The notes beneath the pieces are model-generated. The model ran no database searches and had not been told where the DNA came from. It was given only the letters and a program-made list of their open reading frames with translations. From assembly GCA_050260355.1 (NCBI GenBank), contig JBLNBZ010000028.1, positions 1 to 50,882 of the forward strand: DNA of 50,882 nucleotides. The letters run 5' to 3'. The DNA comes from CADEFX01 sp050260355 (GTDB lineage: Bacteria > Pseudomonadota > Alphaproteobacteria > Rhizobiales > Hyphomicrobiaceae). Below are positions 34,952 through 43,596 of this stretch, in pieces. Positions within the stretch are counted from its first letter, which is position 1; each line of letters opens with the position of its first letter. Made by a program: the position numbers and the translations under genes.

Positions 34952-35578
34952 ATGCTGCATCGCATCACACAGAGTTTGATTATGCTCGCAGCACTCGCGT
35001 GCGCGGGCATCGCAACGGCTCAGACCACGGCGCCGGCCACAGAGGTTGCCACGTTCGCCGGCGGCTGCTTCTGGTGCGTGGAGGAGGCTTTCGAGAAGGT
35101 CAGCGGCGTCACGGCGGCCGTCTCCGGGTACATGGGCGGAACGGTTGCGAACCCGTCCTACCAGCAGGTCTCCGGTGGCAGGACGGGCCACGCCGAGGTC
35201 GTGCAGGTGACCTACGATCCGGCCAAGGTCAGCTACGAGAAGCTTGTCGAATGGTTCTGGGTCAACATCGACCCGGTCGATGCAAGCGGGCAGTTCTGCG
35301 ACAAGGGCTCGCAATACCGCAGCGCGATCTTCTACCACACGGAGGAGCAGAAGCGGATCGCGCAAGCCTCAAAGGACAAGCTGCAGGCGTCCGGCAAGCT
35401 CAAGCAGCCGATCGTCACCGAGATCACGGCTGCAGGGCCGTTCTATCAGGCCGAGGACTATCATCAGGACTATTACAAGAAGACTCCCGTGCGGTACCAG
35501 TACTACAAGTTTGGATGCGGCCGCGCTGCGCGCCTCGAGCAGCTCTGGGGCAAGCCATCGCCTCCGCCGACACAGTAG
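34952..35578 (+). CDS. msrA: Peptide-methionine (S)-S-oxide reductase, Sec-exported
   Basis: A 208-residue MsrA for the S-sulfoxide. The catalytic motif is GGCFWC with Cys39 and Cys42; a resolving Cys lies in YYKFGCGR near the C-terminus. Residues 1-23 form a Sec signal peptide (ITQSLIMLAALACAGIATA). Earlier in-frame ATGs exist but would spoil the signal. It pairs with exported MsrB to repair both sulfoxide forms in the periplasm. No dedicated thioredoxin or membrane electron donor is in the window. Confidence 0.93.
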   Translation: MLHRITQSLIMLAALACAGIATAQTTAPATEVATFAGGCFWCVEEAFEKVSGVTAAVSGYMGGTVANPSYQQVSGGRTGHAEVVQVTYDPAKVSYEKLVEWFWVNIDPVDASGQFCDKGSQYRSAIFYHTEEQKRIAQASKDKLQASGKLKQPIVTEITAAGPFYQAEDYHQDYYKKTPVRYQYYKFGCGRAARLEQLWGKPSPPPTQ

Positions 35579-35600
35579 CCGGCGGCTGAGCTTGTCCGCC

Positions 35601-35621
35601 CCCTCCCCGCGCGGGAGAGGG
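35601..35621. repeat. GC-rich extragenic palindrome
   Basis: CCCTCCCCGC/GCGGG-A-GAGGG, two 5-bp blocks with one bulge, between the convergent msrA and EF-G-like genes. CTTTGCTC follows. It resembles dispersed extragenic palindromes and may also act as a terminator. Confidence 0.4.
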
Positions 35622-35648
35622 CTTTGCTCGAGCGTGGCGGGCCGAGGA

Positions 35649-37697
35649 CTATTCCGCGGCCTGCTTCTGGCTCGCCAGCACTTGATCGGCAAGCTTGCCG
35701 GTCAGCTCGGCCAGATGATCGAAGTCGGCGGTGAAGGTGCCGACGCCGGCGGTGGCCGAGCGCAACTCGACAATAAGGTCGCTGATCTCGGTTTCAGGCA
35801 GCTTGGCTTGGACGACATCCCAGCCGGGCCAGCCAGGGCGGGCATTGAAGCCGAGGATCTGCCCACGGCGCTGCGAGATCATGGCATTCACCCGCGACGT
35901 GGCGTCGGAGGGAACCACGATCTCGACGAGCATCACCGGCTCCAGCAGCACCGGGTTGCACTTCGGCATCCCTTCCGACATGGCCAGGCGGCCGGCCTGG
36001 CGGAATGCCATGTCCGAGCTGTCGACCGAGTGATAGGAGCCGTCCGTCAACGTCACCGCAACGTCGACCACCGGAAAGCCGAACGGCCCGCGCGACAAGT
36101 AATCGCGCACACCGATCTCAACCGATGGAATGAACTGTCGCGGCACGACACCGCCGACGATCGTCTCGTCGAACTGGAAACCCGAGCCGCGCGGCAGTGG
36201 CTTGATCGAGAGCACGACGTCGCCGAACTGGCCGTGGCCGCCCGACTGCTTCTTGTGCCGCCCCCTGATCTCGATGGACTTGCGGATCGTCTCCTTGTAG
36301 GGCACCTGGCGCGGCTTCGTCGTGGCCTCGATACCGTACTTGCGTTTGAGCCGTTCGAGGGCGACGCGGATGTGCATCTCGCCCTGCCCCCAGAGCACGA
36401 GCTGGTGCGTATCCTGCGCGTGCTCGAGGATCAGCGTCGGGTCCTCCTCGATGAGCTTGGACAGCGCGCTGCTGAGCTTGACCTCGTCCTTGCGGTCCTT
36501 GAGCTCGATGGCGACGCCATAGACGGGCCGCGGATTGTCGGGACCCTTGATTTGCGTGATGCCGCCCTTCTCCGCCGTGAGGGTGTGGCCCGTGGCGGCC
36601 TTCTCGAGCCGGCCGAAGGCGACGGTGTCGCCCGCCTTGCCGACGGCGCGCTTCCTGGCCTCCTGTCCGAGCAGCGAAAAGATGCCGGCGATGCGCTCCT
36701 CCCCATTCGGCCCCATGACCGTGGAGCTGTCGGCGAACTCACCTGCGAGCACGCGTGCGATCGAGAGCTTTCCGCCGTGCGGCGTATAGACCGTCTTCAT
36801 AATCTGCGCGGCGGACTTGGCATTCTCGAGCTTGAGGCGCTTTGCCGTCCGCTCCACGAACGGTGCCTCGTGGCGCAGTGCCTTCATGAGGCGCAGGATG
36901 CCATTGCCATGCTCCGCCGAGCCGAGCAGCACAGGACAGATCACGCCCTCGCGGAGCTCCCTGGCCAGATCATCGAACACCTTGTCGCGCGGCGGCTGCA
37001 GATCCTCGAGCAACTGCTCCATCAACTCGTCGTCGAAGTCGGCAAGCTGCTCCAGCATCTGGAACCGCGCTTCCTTCTGACGGTCCTTCATGCCGTCCGG
37101 CAGCTCGACGATCTTGGACGGAGCATGCTCGCGGTAGACGAAGGCGCGCTCGAGCGCGAGGTCGACAAAGCCCGTGGCGATGCCGTTCTCCCAGATCGGC
37201 ACCTGGCGCAGCACCAGCGGCTTGCTGCTCGCCGGCTGGAGGATCGGCAGGACCTCGCGCACACGCGCGTCGAAGCTGTCGATCTTGTTGAGGAAGAGCA
37301 TGTGGGGAACGCCGCGGTCCTCGAGCTGCTTGAGGATGAGCTGAAGTGCTGGAACGCGCTTCTGATCCGGCTCGCAGACGACGATGGCAGCATCGCATGT
37401 GGTGAGGACGGCAGCAGCCTCGCTTTGAAACTCGATGGATCCCGGGCAGTCGATGAACGTGAAATTGTCGCCGAGGAACTGCACGTCCGCCACGTTGACC
37501 TCGACGCTCATGCCGTGGTCGCGCGCTTCCGGCACGGCATCGCCGATCGTATTCTTGTCCGCGATCTTGCCCTGCCGCGTGATCACCCCGCAGCGCGCGA
37601 GTATCGATTCCAATAGTGTGGTTTTGCCGGAGAGGTACGGGCCGACAATTGCGATGCAGCGGGCGCTACGGCCCGCACTGCCGTCGGATTGCCCCAT
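35649..37697 (-). CDS. EF-G-like translational GTPase paralogue
   Basis: A 682-residue protein with full EF-G domain order: GTPase domain (1 to about 265), domain II (about 285-370), then III-V (GQGEMHIRVALERLKRKYGI; GGHGQFGDVVLSIKPL). The G1 loop is GPYLSGKT (19-26) and G4 is NKID. G3 reads DCPGS, not DTPGH, so the His that activates water in EF-G is Ser, and the usual RGITI of the G2 region reads HGMSV. It is therefore not the main EF-G but the divergent alphaproteobacterial paralogue. The ATG at 37697 has AAAGGGAG at good spacing; a GTG six codons upstream lies before that site and is rejected. Role unknown; weak or absent GTP hydrolysis is inference. Confidence 0.88.
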   Translation of the reverse strand: MGQSDGSAGRSARCIAIVGPYLSGKTTLLESILARCGVITRQGKIADKNTIGDAVPEARDHGMSVEVNVADVQFLGDNFTFIDCPGSIEFQSEAAAVLTTCDAAIVVCEPDQKRVPALQLILKQLEDRGVPHMLFLNKIDSFDARVREVLPILQPASSKPLVLRQVPIWENGIATGFVDLALERAFVYREHAPSKIVELPDGMKDRQKEARFQMLEQLADFDDELMEQLLEDLQPPRDKVFDDLARELREGVICPVLLGSAEHGNGILRLMKALRHEAPFVERTAKRLKLENAKSAAQIMKTVYTPHGGKLSIARVLAGEFADSSTVMGPNGEERIAGIFSLLGQEARKRAVGKAGDTVAFGRLEKAATGHTLTAEKGGITQIKGPDNPRPVYGVAIELKDRKDEVKLSSALSKLIEEDPTLILEHAQDTHQLVLWGQGEMHIRVALERLKRKYGIEATTKPRQVPYKETIRKSIEIRGRHKKQSGGHGQFGDVVLSIKPLPRGSGFQFDETIVGGVVPRQFIPSVEIGVRDYLSRGPFGFPVVDVAVTLTDGSYHSVDSSDMAFRQAGRLAMSEGMPKCNPVLLEPVMLVEIVVPSDATSRVNAMISQRRGQILGFNARPGWPGWDVVQAKLPETEISDLIVELRSATAGVGTFTADFDHLAELTGKLADQVLASQKQAAE

Positions 37698-37939
37698 GGC
37701 GTTACTCCCTTTCACTCAGGCACGAGGGAGCGGCGCCGCGCGCCCCGCGCCTGAGATTTGGGCGCGCGGCATAGGCATCGTGGACCTGTCCGGGCGGGAG
37801 CGCAAGAGGTGTCAGAATGGTGCAGAAAAGCTCAATCTCGCCACCATCGCGTGGTCTTGAGGGCCGAGAAGGTTTGCGGTCGCGTTACGCGCGGAGATCC
37901 GCGCGGGCGACCCTGAGGATCGAGCGATAGGGTGCAGGA

Positions 37940-38551
37940 ATGCTCACGACGATGAGGCTTGGAGCGTGCCTCTTGACGATAGCGCTTGCGGCGACCGTGT
38001 GGGCACTGCCGGCTGCGGCGCTCGACGAGAAGAAGGACGAGAAGGAAAAGCTCAAGCTGTGCGAACGGCGCATGTGCGAGATGGTCGTCAAAAAAGCGCC
38101 GGCCACCGGCCACGTCAATTGCCAGCTGTCGAAGACCTGGGCGCGCAAATCGATCAAGGACACGTCCGAAGCCAAGAAAATCTCCTGGGGCTTCGGTGAC
38201 GCGCGCTGCTTCGTCGACCTCAAGGTTCCGCGCAGCATCATTGTGGATGCCCTGAAGCAGCCCGAGATCAAGGTCGAGTTGCCGCTGCATACGGTCGACT
38301 GCGAGATCGAGCGCGAGAAGGAGGTCACCAAGGTCCGGTTTACGCTCGGTCCCAAGGTCCTGTTCAAGGATGGGCGGGCGAAGAAGGTGTGGGTCAATCT
38401 GAAGGATGTCGAAGGGCCCGGAGTCATCAAGGGGCTCGCCATGACCGTTGCCAGGCTCGAGGACAGCATCGGCCTGTTCCAGAAGGACCTGACCAAGGGC
38501 ATCAACACGTTCATCGCTGAGAAGTGCCCGACGGTTGCCGCGGGCCGGTGA
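37940..38551 (+). CDS. Secreted six-cysteine protein, unrecognised
   Basis: A 203-residue protein with a signal peptide (about 1-27, ending PAAA-LDE), then a highly charged Lys/Glu segment, and a mature domain with six Cys (LKLCERRMC, VNCQLS, DARCFVD, VDCEIE, EKCPT), enough for three disulfides. Beta-rich alternation dominates residues 60-150. I do not recognise a family. Divergent from the EF-G-like gene with 242 bases between; next to it the ABC1 kinase gene converges. An ATG at 37952 is an alternative start. Likely periplasmic. Confidence 0.75.
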   Translation: MLTTMRLGACLLTIALAATVWALPAAALDEKKDEKEKLKLCERRMCEMVVKKAPATGHVNCQLSKTWARKSIKDTSEAKKISWGFGDARCFVDLKVPRSIIVDALKQPEIKVELPLHTVDCEIEREKEVTKVRFTLGPKVLFKDGRAKKVWVNLKDVEGPGVIKGLAMTVARLEDSIGLFQKDLTKGINTFIAEKCPTVAAGR

Positions 38552-38608
38552 GCGGCTGGTCAGCGTTGCCGGCACCGTGATGCCGCGCCTCGGATAGCGA
38601 GGAATCTC

Positions 38609-40021
38609 TCAGGCACTGTCCGGCAGAGGCACGCCGGCCGCGGTGAACGCTTTGCGCTGGCGCTCGCCGACGTCGGCAAGGTCGAAGCCCTCGATGGTCT
38701 CGTTGAAGATGCGGTAGTAGTTGAGGCGGGCGTCGAGGTGCAGGAACACGCCGCCGAGCCCGATGGCGGCGCGATCCATGAACACGAACTCGCGCGGCAC
38801 CTTCACCGGACCCTTCTCCTTCAGCGCCTTGTGCACGGTGAAGGCCTCCTTGCGACCGTACTCGCCGGGCGTCGTGCCTTCCGCGATGGAGCGCTCGCGG
38901 TCGTCGAGCAGGGGCCCGTAGATGAACCGCGCCCAGATGTTGAGCACGTCGATCAGCTCGTTGGAGAGGCCTCGGAAACCCCACGTCTCGTAGGCGTTGA
39001 CGATCAGCTCGCGGTTGCCGGTAAGCAGGCCGCGATAGAGATCGATGACGCCGCCGACGAACTTCGGCGCGAATGTGCGCATGCAGCCGTAGTCGAGCAG
39101 GTTGATGCCGGCCGGATGCCCGTCGTGCTCGAACACGTTGTAGTTGCCGAGATGCGGATCGCCGTGGATGACCCCGTGATGGCTGAAGGGGAACCACCAG
39201 GCGCGGAACATGGCGCGGGCAATCTGGTTGCGGTGCTCGATCGGCGCGTTGCGGTACTCGAGGAGCCGCCGCCCTCCGAGCCAGGTCATGGTGAGCAGGC
39301 GCTTGGTCGACAGCTCGGGCAGCACCTGCGGCACGCGGATGAGCGCATCGTCGCGGAAGATCTCGCTATAGAGCGCCATGTGCCGGGCCTCGAGCTCATA
39401 GTCGAGCTCCTCCCGCAGGCGCGCCGCTATCTCCTGCAGGATCTCGCCGGTCTCGACCGCCGGGTCCATGCGCGCGTGGATCGCGAACACGACCTTGAGC
39501 TGGTTGACGTCGGCCTCCACCGCCGACTGCATATCGGGGTACTGCAGCTTGACGGCCAGAGCCCGGCCGTCGTGCGCGACGGCGCGGTGCACCTGACCGA
39601 GCGAAGCGGAGGCTGCAGCCTCGCTCTCGAAGCTCGCGAAGCGTGCGCGCCAGTCCGGGCCGAGCTCAGCCACCATGCGGCGGCGCACAAATGCAGGGCC
39701 CATGGGCGGAGCCTGCGACTGGAGCTGCGCCAGCTCGGTCGCGTATTCGGCCGGCAGAGCCTCGGGAATGGTGGAGAGGAGCTGTGCCGCCTTCATGATC
39801 GGCCCCTTGAGGCCGCCTAGGGCAGCGGCGAGCTCCGCCGCATTCTTCGAGCGATCGAGGTCGAGCCCCAGCAGCCGGCTGCCGGCAACCCGAGCTGCAA
39901 CCACCCCGATATTTGTGCCCACGCGCACATAGCGGGCAGCCCGAGCCGAGAACCGGTTCTGTTCGTCATCGCTCAATTGGGATGCACTCCTCTTCGGAAT
40001 GAATATTGTGCTGGGTCGCAT
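38609..40021 (-). CDS. ABC1 (UbiB/COQ8) family atypical kinase
   Basis: A 470-residue ABC1 kinase-like protein linked in the family to ubiquinone synthesis or lipid handling. Visible motifs: KAAQ at 77-80 in the place of KxGQ, the Ala-rich loop EAAASASLGQVHRA (134-147), Lys158 in LAVKLQYP, HGDPHLGNYN near 288, and LLDYGCM near 307 with the metal Asp. The Gly of KxGQ is Ala here. No strong membrane span. Divergent from the MFS gene with 87 bases between. It may support the ubiquinone pathway that includes ubiA at 3.4 kb, but no ubi genes adjoin it. Confidence 0.88.
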   Translation of the reverse strand: MRPSTIFIPKRSASQLSDDEQNRFSARAARYVRVGTNIGVVAARVAGSRLLGLDLDRSKNAAELAAALGGLKGPIMKAAQLLSTIPEALPAEYATELAQLQSQAPPMGPAFVRRRMVAELGPDWRARFASFESEAAASASLGQVHRAVAHDGRALAVKLQYPDMQSAVEADVNQLKVVFAIHARMDPAVETGEILQEIAARLREELDYELEARHMALYSEIFRDDALIRVPQVLPELSTKRLLTMTWLGGRRLLEYRNAPIEHRNQIARAMFRAWWFPFSHHGVIHGDPHLGNYNVFEHDGHPAGINLLDYGCMRTFAPKFVGGVIDLYRGLLTGNRELIVNAYETWGFRGLSNELIDVLNIWARFIYGPLLDDRERSIAEGTTPGEYGRKEAFTVHKALKEKGPVKVPREFVFMDRAAIGLGGVFLHLDARLNYYRIFNETIEGFDLADVGERQRKAFTAAGVPLPDSA

Positions 40022-40108
40022 ATTCGTCCAGGCATGTGCTCAGGCCTACCCATCCCACGGCTTGCTACAGTAGCGCCGGCAATATGCTTCGATAGCACGC
40101 GAGGGGAC

Positions 40109-41359
40109 ATGAGCATGCAAGAGCAGGCGCGGACCGGTGGCTGGCGGCTCGATCGCCACGATCCAATGCTGCGCGCGGTGCTTTCGCTCGGGATCACGCA
40201 GATCACGGCATGGGGCACCACCTACTACGCTCTGGGCGTGCTGGCGACACCCATCATCGAAGGTATGGGCTGGTCCCGCAGCATCGTGTTCCTGGGCTTC
40301 TCGATCGGCCTCCTCGTGATGAGCGCGGTTTCAACCACGATCGGACGGCTGATCGATGTCAGGGGCGGGCGACTGGTGATGTCGATCGGGTCGATCCTGA
40401 CCTCGATCGGGCTTGTCGCCCTCGCCCTGGTCCAGAGCGAGACCACGTATCTGGCTGCCTGGGCTTTGCTCGGCGTCGCCATGCGCATGAACCTGTATGA
40501 TGCAGCCTTTGCGGCGCTCGTGCAGGTGGCGCCATCGCGCGGGCGGCGGGCGATCTCCTACCTGACGCTGTTCGGCGGGTTCGCTTCGAGCGTGTTCTGG
40601 CCGATCGGCCATTATCTGGCGGGCGGGGTGGGCTGGCGCAACGCGTTTCTCATCTATGCTGCCCTCAATCTTGCGGTCTGTCTGCCGCTGCACTGGTTCG
40701 GGCTCTCGCATCGCGAGACGGCGCGGGCTCCCGAGATGCCGAATGAGCCCAAGCCTCACGCTGTTCCGGCCGAGGCCCCGCTCGAAGGAGCGGCGCGGAC
40801 CGCCGCTATCGTGCTGTTCGCCGGCATCATGTCGCTCAACGGCTTCGTCTTCAGCGCCTTGTCGATCCATCTCGTTCCGGTGCTGCAGGCGACAGGCCTT
40901 GCTGCGGCGGCGGCCGTCTGGCTCGCATCGTTGAAGGGCGTTGCCCAGGTCGGAGGACGCATCGTCGAGATGACCATATGGCACAATCTGCATCCGCTGA
41001 CGGTCGGCCGCATCGCGCTGGCATTGCTGCCGCTGTCGCTGGCGCTTCTCCTCGCCGGCGGAGGATCGTTCGAGACGGCGCTGGCCTTTACCCTGATCAT
41101 GGGGGCGTCGCAGGGCATCATCACCATCGTTCGCGGCGCGGTGCCGCTGGCGCTGTTCGGGGCCAAAGGCTACGGCGCGGTGCTGGGCCTCATCGCCACG
41201 CCGATCCTGCTCGTCAATGCACTCTCGCCGCCTGGATACGCGCTGATCATCGACACGTGGGGCAACAGGGTCGGCGAGATGGTGCTGCTCGTATGCTCGC
41301 TGCTTGCGGCGCTCGCCATGGAGGCGACGGCCTGGTGGTATCGAAACCGGCAGCGATAG
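40109..41359 (+). CDS. MFS transporter
   Basis: A 416-residue inner-membrane protein with 12 predicted spans in two halves joined by a loop at about 205-230. SRGRRAISYLTLFGG near residue 145 and DRHDPMLRAVLSLGITQITAWG at the start resemble the monocarboxylate/oxalate-type branch of the major facilitator superfamily. The open frame begins at 39977, but the ATG at 40109 with GAGGGG upstream fits the topology. Substrate unknown. Convergent with kup. Confidence 0.86.
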   Translation: MSMQEQARTGGWRLDRHDPMLRAVLSLGITQITAWGTTYYALGVLATPIIEGMGWSRSIVFLGFSIGLLVMSAVSTTIGRLIDVRGGRLVMSIGSILTSIGLVALALVQSETTYLAAWALLGVAMRMNLYDAAFAALVQVAPSRGRRAISYLTLFGGFASSVFWPIGHYLAGGVGWRNAFLIYAALNLAVCLPLHWFGLSHRETARAPEMPNEPKPHAVPAEAPLEGAARTAAIVLFAGIMSLNGFVFSALSIHLVPVLQATGLAAAAAVWLASLKGVAQVGGRIVEMTIWHNLHPLTVGRIALALLPLSLALLLAGGGSFETALAFTLIMGASQGIITIVRGAVPLALFGAKGYGAVLGLIATPILLVNALSPPGYALIIDTWGNRVGEMVLLVCSLLAALAMEATAWWYRNRQR

Positions 41360-41386
41360 CGACCCGTGGCTTCGAACTGCGGGCGA

Positions 41387-43294
41387 TCAGACGGCGACTT
41401 GCGTGCCGACCTCGACCACCCGATCGGTCGGGATCTGGAAATATTCGGTGGCGTCCTCGGATCTGCGCGCGAGCCAGATGAAGAGCCGCTCCTGCCAGCC
41501 CGGCATCTCCGACTTCATCGTCTTCTTGAGCGAGCGGCGCGACAGGAAGAAGGACGTCGATGAGAAATCGACGTTGAGGTCCTTCCTGCGGCAGTGGTCG
41601 AAAATCTTCGGCACGCTCGGCGTCTCCATGAAGCCGTAGCGCGCGACGATGCGCGTGAAGCCGTCCGCCACCTTCTCGATCTGCACGCGCTCGTGCCGCG
41701 GTACGCGCGGCGTGTCCACCGTCTTGATCGAGAGGATGATATTGCGCTCGTGCAGCACGCGGTTGTGCTTCAGGTTGTGCATGAGCGAGGTGGGAGCAAG
41801 CGTCGGGTCTGCGGTCAGGAACACGGCCGTTCCGGAAACGCGGTGCGGCGGCTTGGCCTCGAGCTTGCGGATCAGCCAGTCGAGTTCGGCCTCGTTCTTG
41901 CGGGTTGCGCGCCGGAGCACCTCCACGCCTTGCACCCAGGTCAGCATGGTGAGGCCGACGGCGGCGCCCACGACCAGCGGGAACCAGCCGCCATCGAGCA
42001 CCTTGAGCATGTTGGCTAGGAAAAAGACCTGCTCCAGCAGCATCAGCGGCACGATCAGTGCCAGCGCCCGCCACAACGGCCACTTCCAGCACCGCCAGAT
42101 GACGAAGAACGCCATGGCCGAGTCGATGACCATGGTTGCCGTCACCGACACGCCATAGGCTGCGGCCAGGTCGCTCGAGCTGCGGAACAGGATGACGACG
42201 ACGACGACGCCAATAAGGAGAAGCTGGTTGACGCGCGGCAGGTAGATCTGACCCTCGACGCTCTCGGAGGTGTGCTGGATCGTGAAGCGGGGCAGAAGCC
42301 CGAGCTGCATGGCCTGACGCGTGATCGAGAATGCACCCGTGATGACGGCCTGGCTGGCGATCACGGTTGCCACGGTCGCCAGACACACCATCGGGATCAG
42401 CGCCCAGGCCGGATACAGCTTGTAGAAGGGGCTCTCGATCGCCTCCGGGCGCGCAAGCAGCAGGGCGCCCTGGCCCAGGTAGTTGAGCGTGAGCGCAGGG
42501 AGCACGAGGCAGGTCCAGGCCCGCTGTATCGGCTTGCGCCCGAAGTGACCCAAATCGGCGTAGAGCGCCTCGGCGCCGGTCACGGCCAGAAACACGAGAC
42601 CGAGAACCGTCAATCCGATGATGCCGTGGGACGCGAGGAAGCGCGCTCCATAGTACGGGTTGAACGCGAGAAAGATATGCGGGTCGTCGACGATGTGGAT
42701 CAGGCCGCCGAGAGCAAGCGTCGCGAACCACAAGAGCATGATCGGTCCGAACAGCGCCGCCACGTTCGCCGTGCCATGCGCCTGGACGGCAAAGAGCCCG
42801 ACAAGGATCACCAGAGTCACGGGAACCACGAAGGGATCGAGCGCCGGGGCGACCAGCTTCAAGCCTTCGACGGCGGAGAGCACCGAGATTGCCGGCGTGA
42901 GCACCGCGTCGCCATAGAAGAAGGAGGCGCCCATGACGCCCAGAACGGCAATGAGCGGCGCAGAACGTTGCGCGACGGACTGGCCGAGTGCCATGAGCGC
43001 AAAGGTCCCGCCTTCGCCCTTGTTGTCGGCGCGCAGCAGCACGGTCACGTATTTCAAAGTGACGATGAGAAGGAGGGCCCAGAGAATCAGCGACAGCACG
43101 CCGATTACGGCCTCGGGCACGCCGATACCGTCCTTGACCGCGTGCTGAACCGCCTCGCGCAAAGCATAAAGGGGGCTCGTCCCGATATCGCCGTAGGCGA
43201 CTCCCAGGGAGGCCAATGCCAGCGCCCATATCTTTTGCGGCCGGGTCTCGTCGTCGATCTCGGCGCTAGGCGCCATCGCGTATAGTTGGGCCAT
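41387..43294 (-). CDS. kup: KUP-type potassium uptake transporter
   Basis: A 635-residue K+/H+ symporter. The diagnostic SLGVAYGDIGTSPLYALREA lies near residues 29-48; GADNKGEGG-type text appears as RADNKGEGGTFALMAL at about 88-103. Twelve spans extend to about 450, followed by the usual cytoplasmic C-terminal domain. Alternative-frame reading from 43229 is a shadow. GAGGAG sits 4 bases before the ATG. Confidence 0.95.
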   Translation of the reverse strand: MAQLYAMAPSAEIDDETRPQKIWALALASLGVAYGDIGTSPLYALREAVQHAVKDGIGVPEAVIGVLSLILWALLLIVTLKYVTVLLRADNKGEGGTFALMALGQSVAQRSAPLIAVLGVMGASFFYGDAVLTPAISVLSAVEGLKLVAPALDPFVVPVTLVILVGLFAVQAHGTANVAALFGPIMLLWFATLALGGLIHIVDDPHIFLAFNPYYGARFLASHGIIGLTVLGLVFLAVTGAEALYADLGHFGRKPIQRAWTCLVLPALTLNYLGQGALLLARPEAIESPFYKLYPAWALIPMVCLATVATVIASQAVITGAFSITRQAMQLGLLPRFTIQHTSESVEGQIYLPRVNQLLLIGVVVVVILFRSSSDLAAAYGVSVTATMVIDSAMAFFVIWRCWKWPLWRALALIVPLMLLEQVFFLANMLKVLDGGWFPLVVGAAVGLTMLTWVQGVEVLRRATRKNEAELDWLIRKLEAKPPHRVSGTAVFLTADPTLAPTSLMHNLKHNRVLHERNIILSIKTVDTPRVPRHERVQIEKVADGFTRIVARYGFMETPSVPKIFDHCRRKDLNVDFSSTSFFLSRRSLKKTMKSEMPGWQERLFIWLARRSEDATEYFQIPTDRVVEVGTQVAV

Positions 43295-43341
43295 CAGGCT
43301 CCTCGCGCGCAGGGTTGCTGCGCAGCAGCATGCGGGGGCGG

Positions 43342-43370
43342 CTTATACGCCGGTCGCCAGGGAAGCGGAA
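43342..43370 (-). promoter_or_regulatory. Possible kup promoter
   Basis: TTCCGC (43370-43365), 17 bases, then TATAAG (43347-43342) on the - strand, about 50 bases before the kup start. The -10 box is good, the -35 weak. The implied leader contains TGCTGCGCAGCA, a perfect 12-base palindrome at 43317-43328. Otherwise the 302-base gap 43295-43596 holds nothing I can support. Confidence 0.4.
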
Positions 43371-43596
43371 GCCCATTCAAAACCAACCCGATCGCCCGGC
43401 ACAGGCCGGCCGCAGCGCGCACGGCAGTCCGCCCGCAACTTGCAGCTTCAGTTAACGTTGTGCTTCCCCCGTGGTGACAGCTTCCCCTCCGCCACCTCAA
43501 TCCAAGGAACTCCAGGCACATAGATTCGACCGGATACGCCAATGTCGGGAGCAAATGAGCCGGCTTCAAGGCCACGCGGGAGACGCGGCATTGCGC

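Noticed and set aside
35244..37616. A + strand open frame of about 790 codons
   Set aside because: It begins inside msrA in another frame and is then antisense to the EF-G-like gene. No ribosome-binding site, no motif.
41247..43229. A 660-codon frame on the same strand as kup
   Set aside because: It is an out-of-frame reading of kup; the KUP signature and membrane spans are only in the chosen frame.
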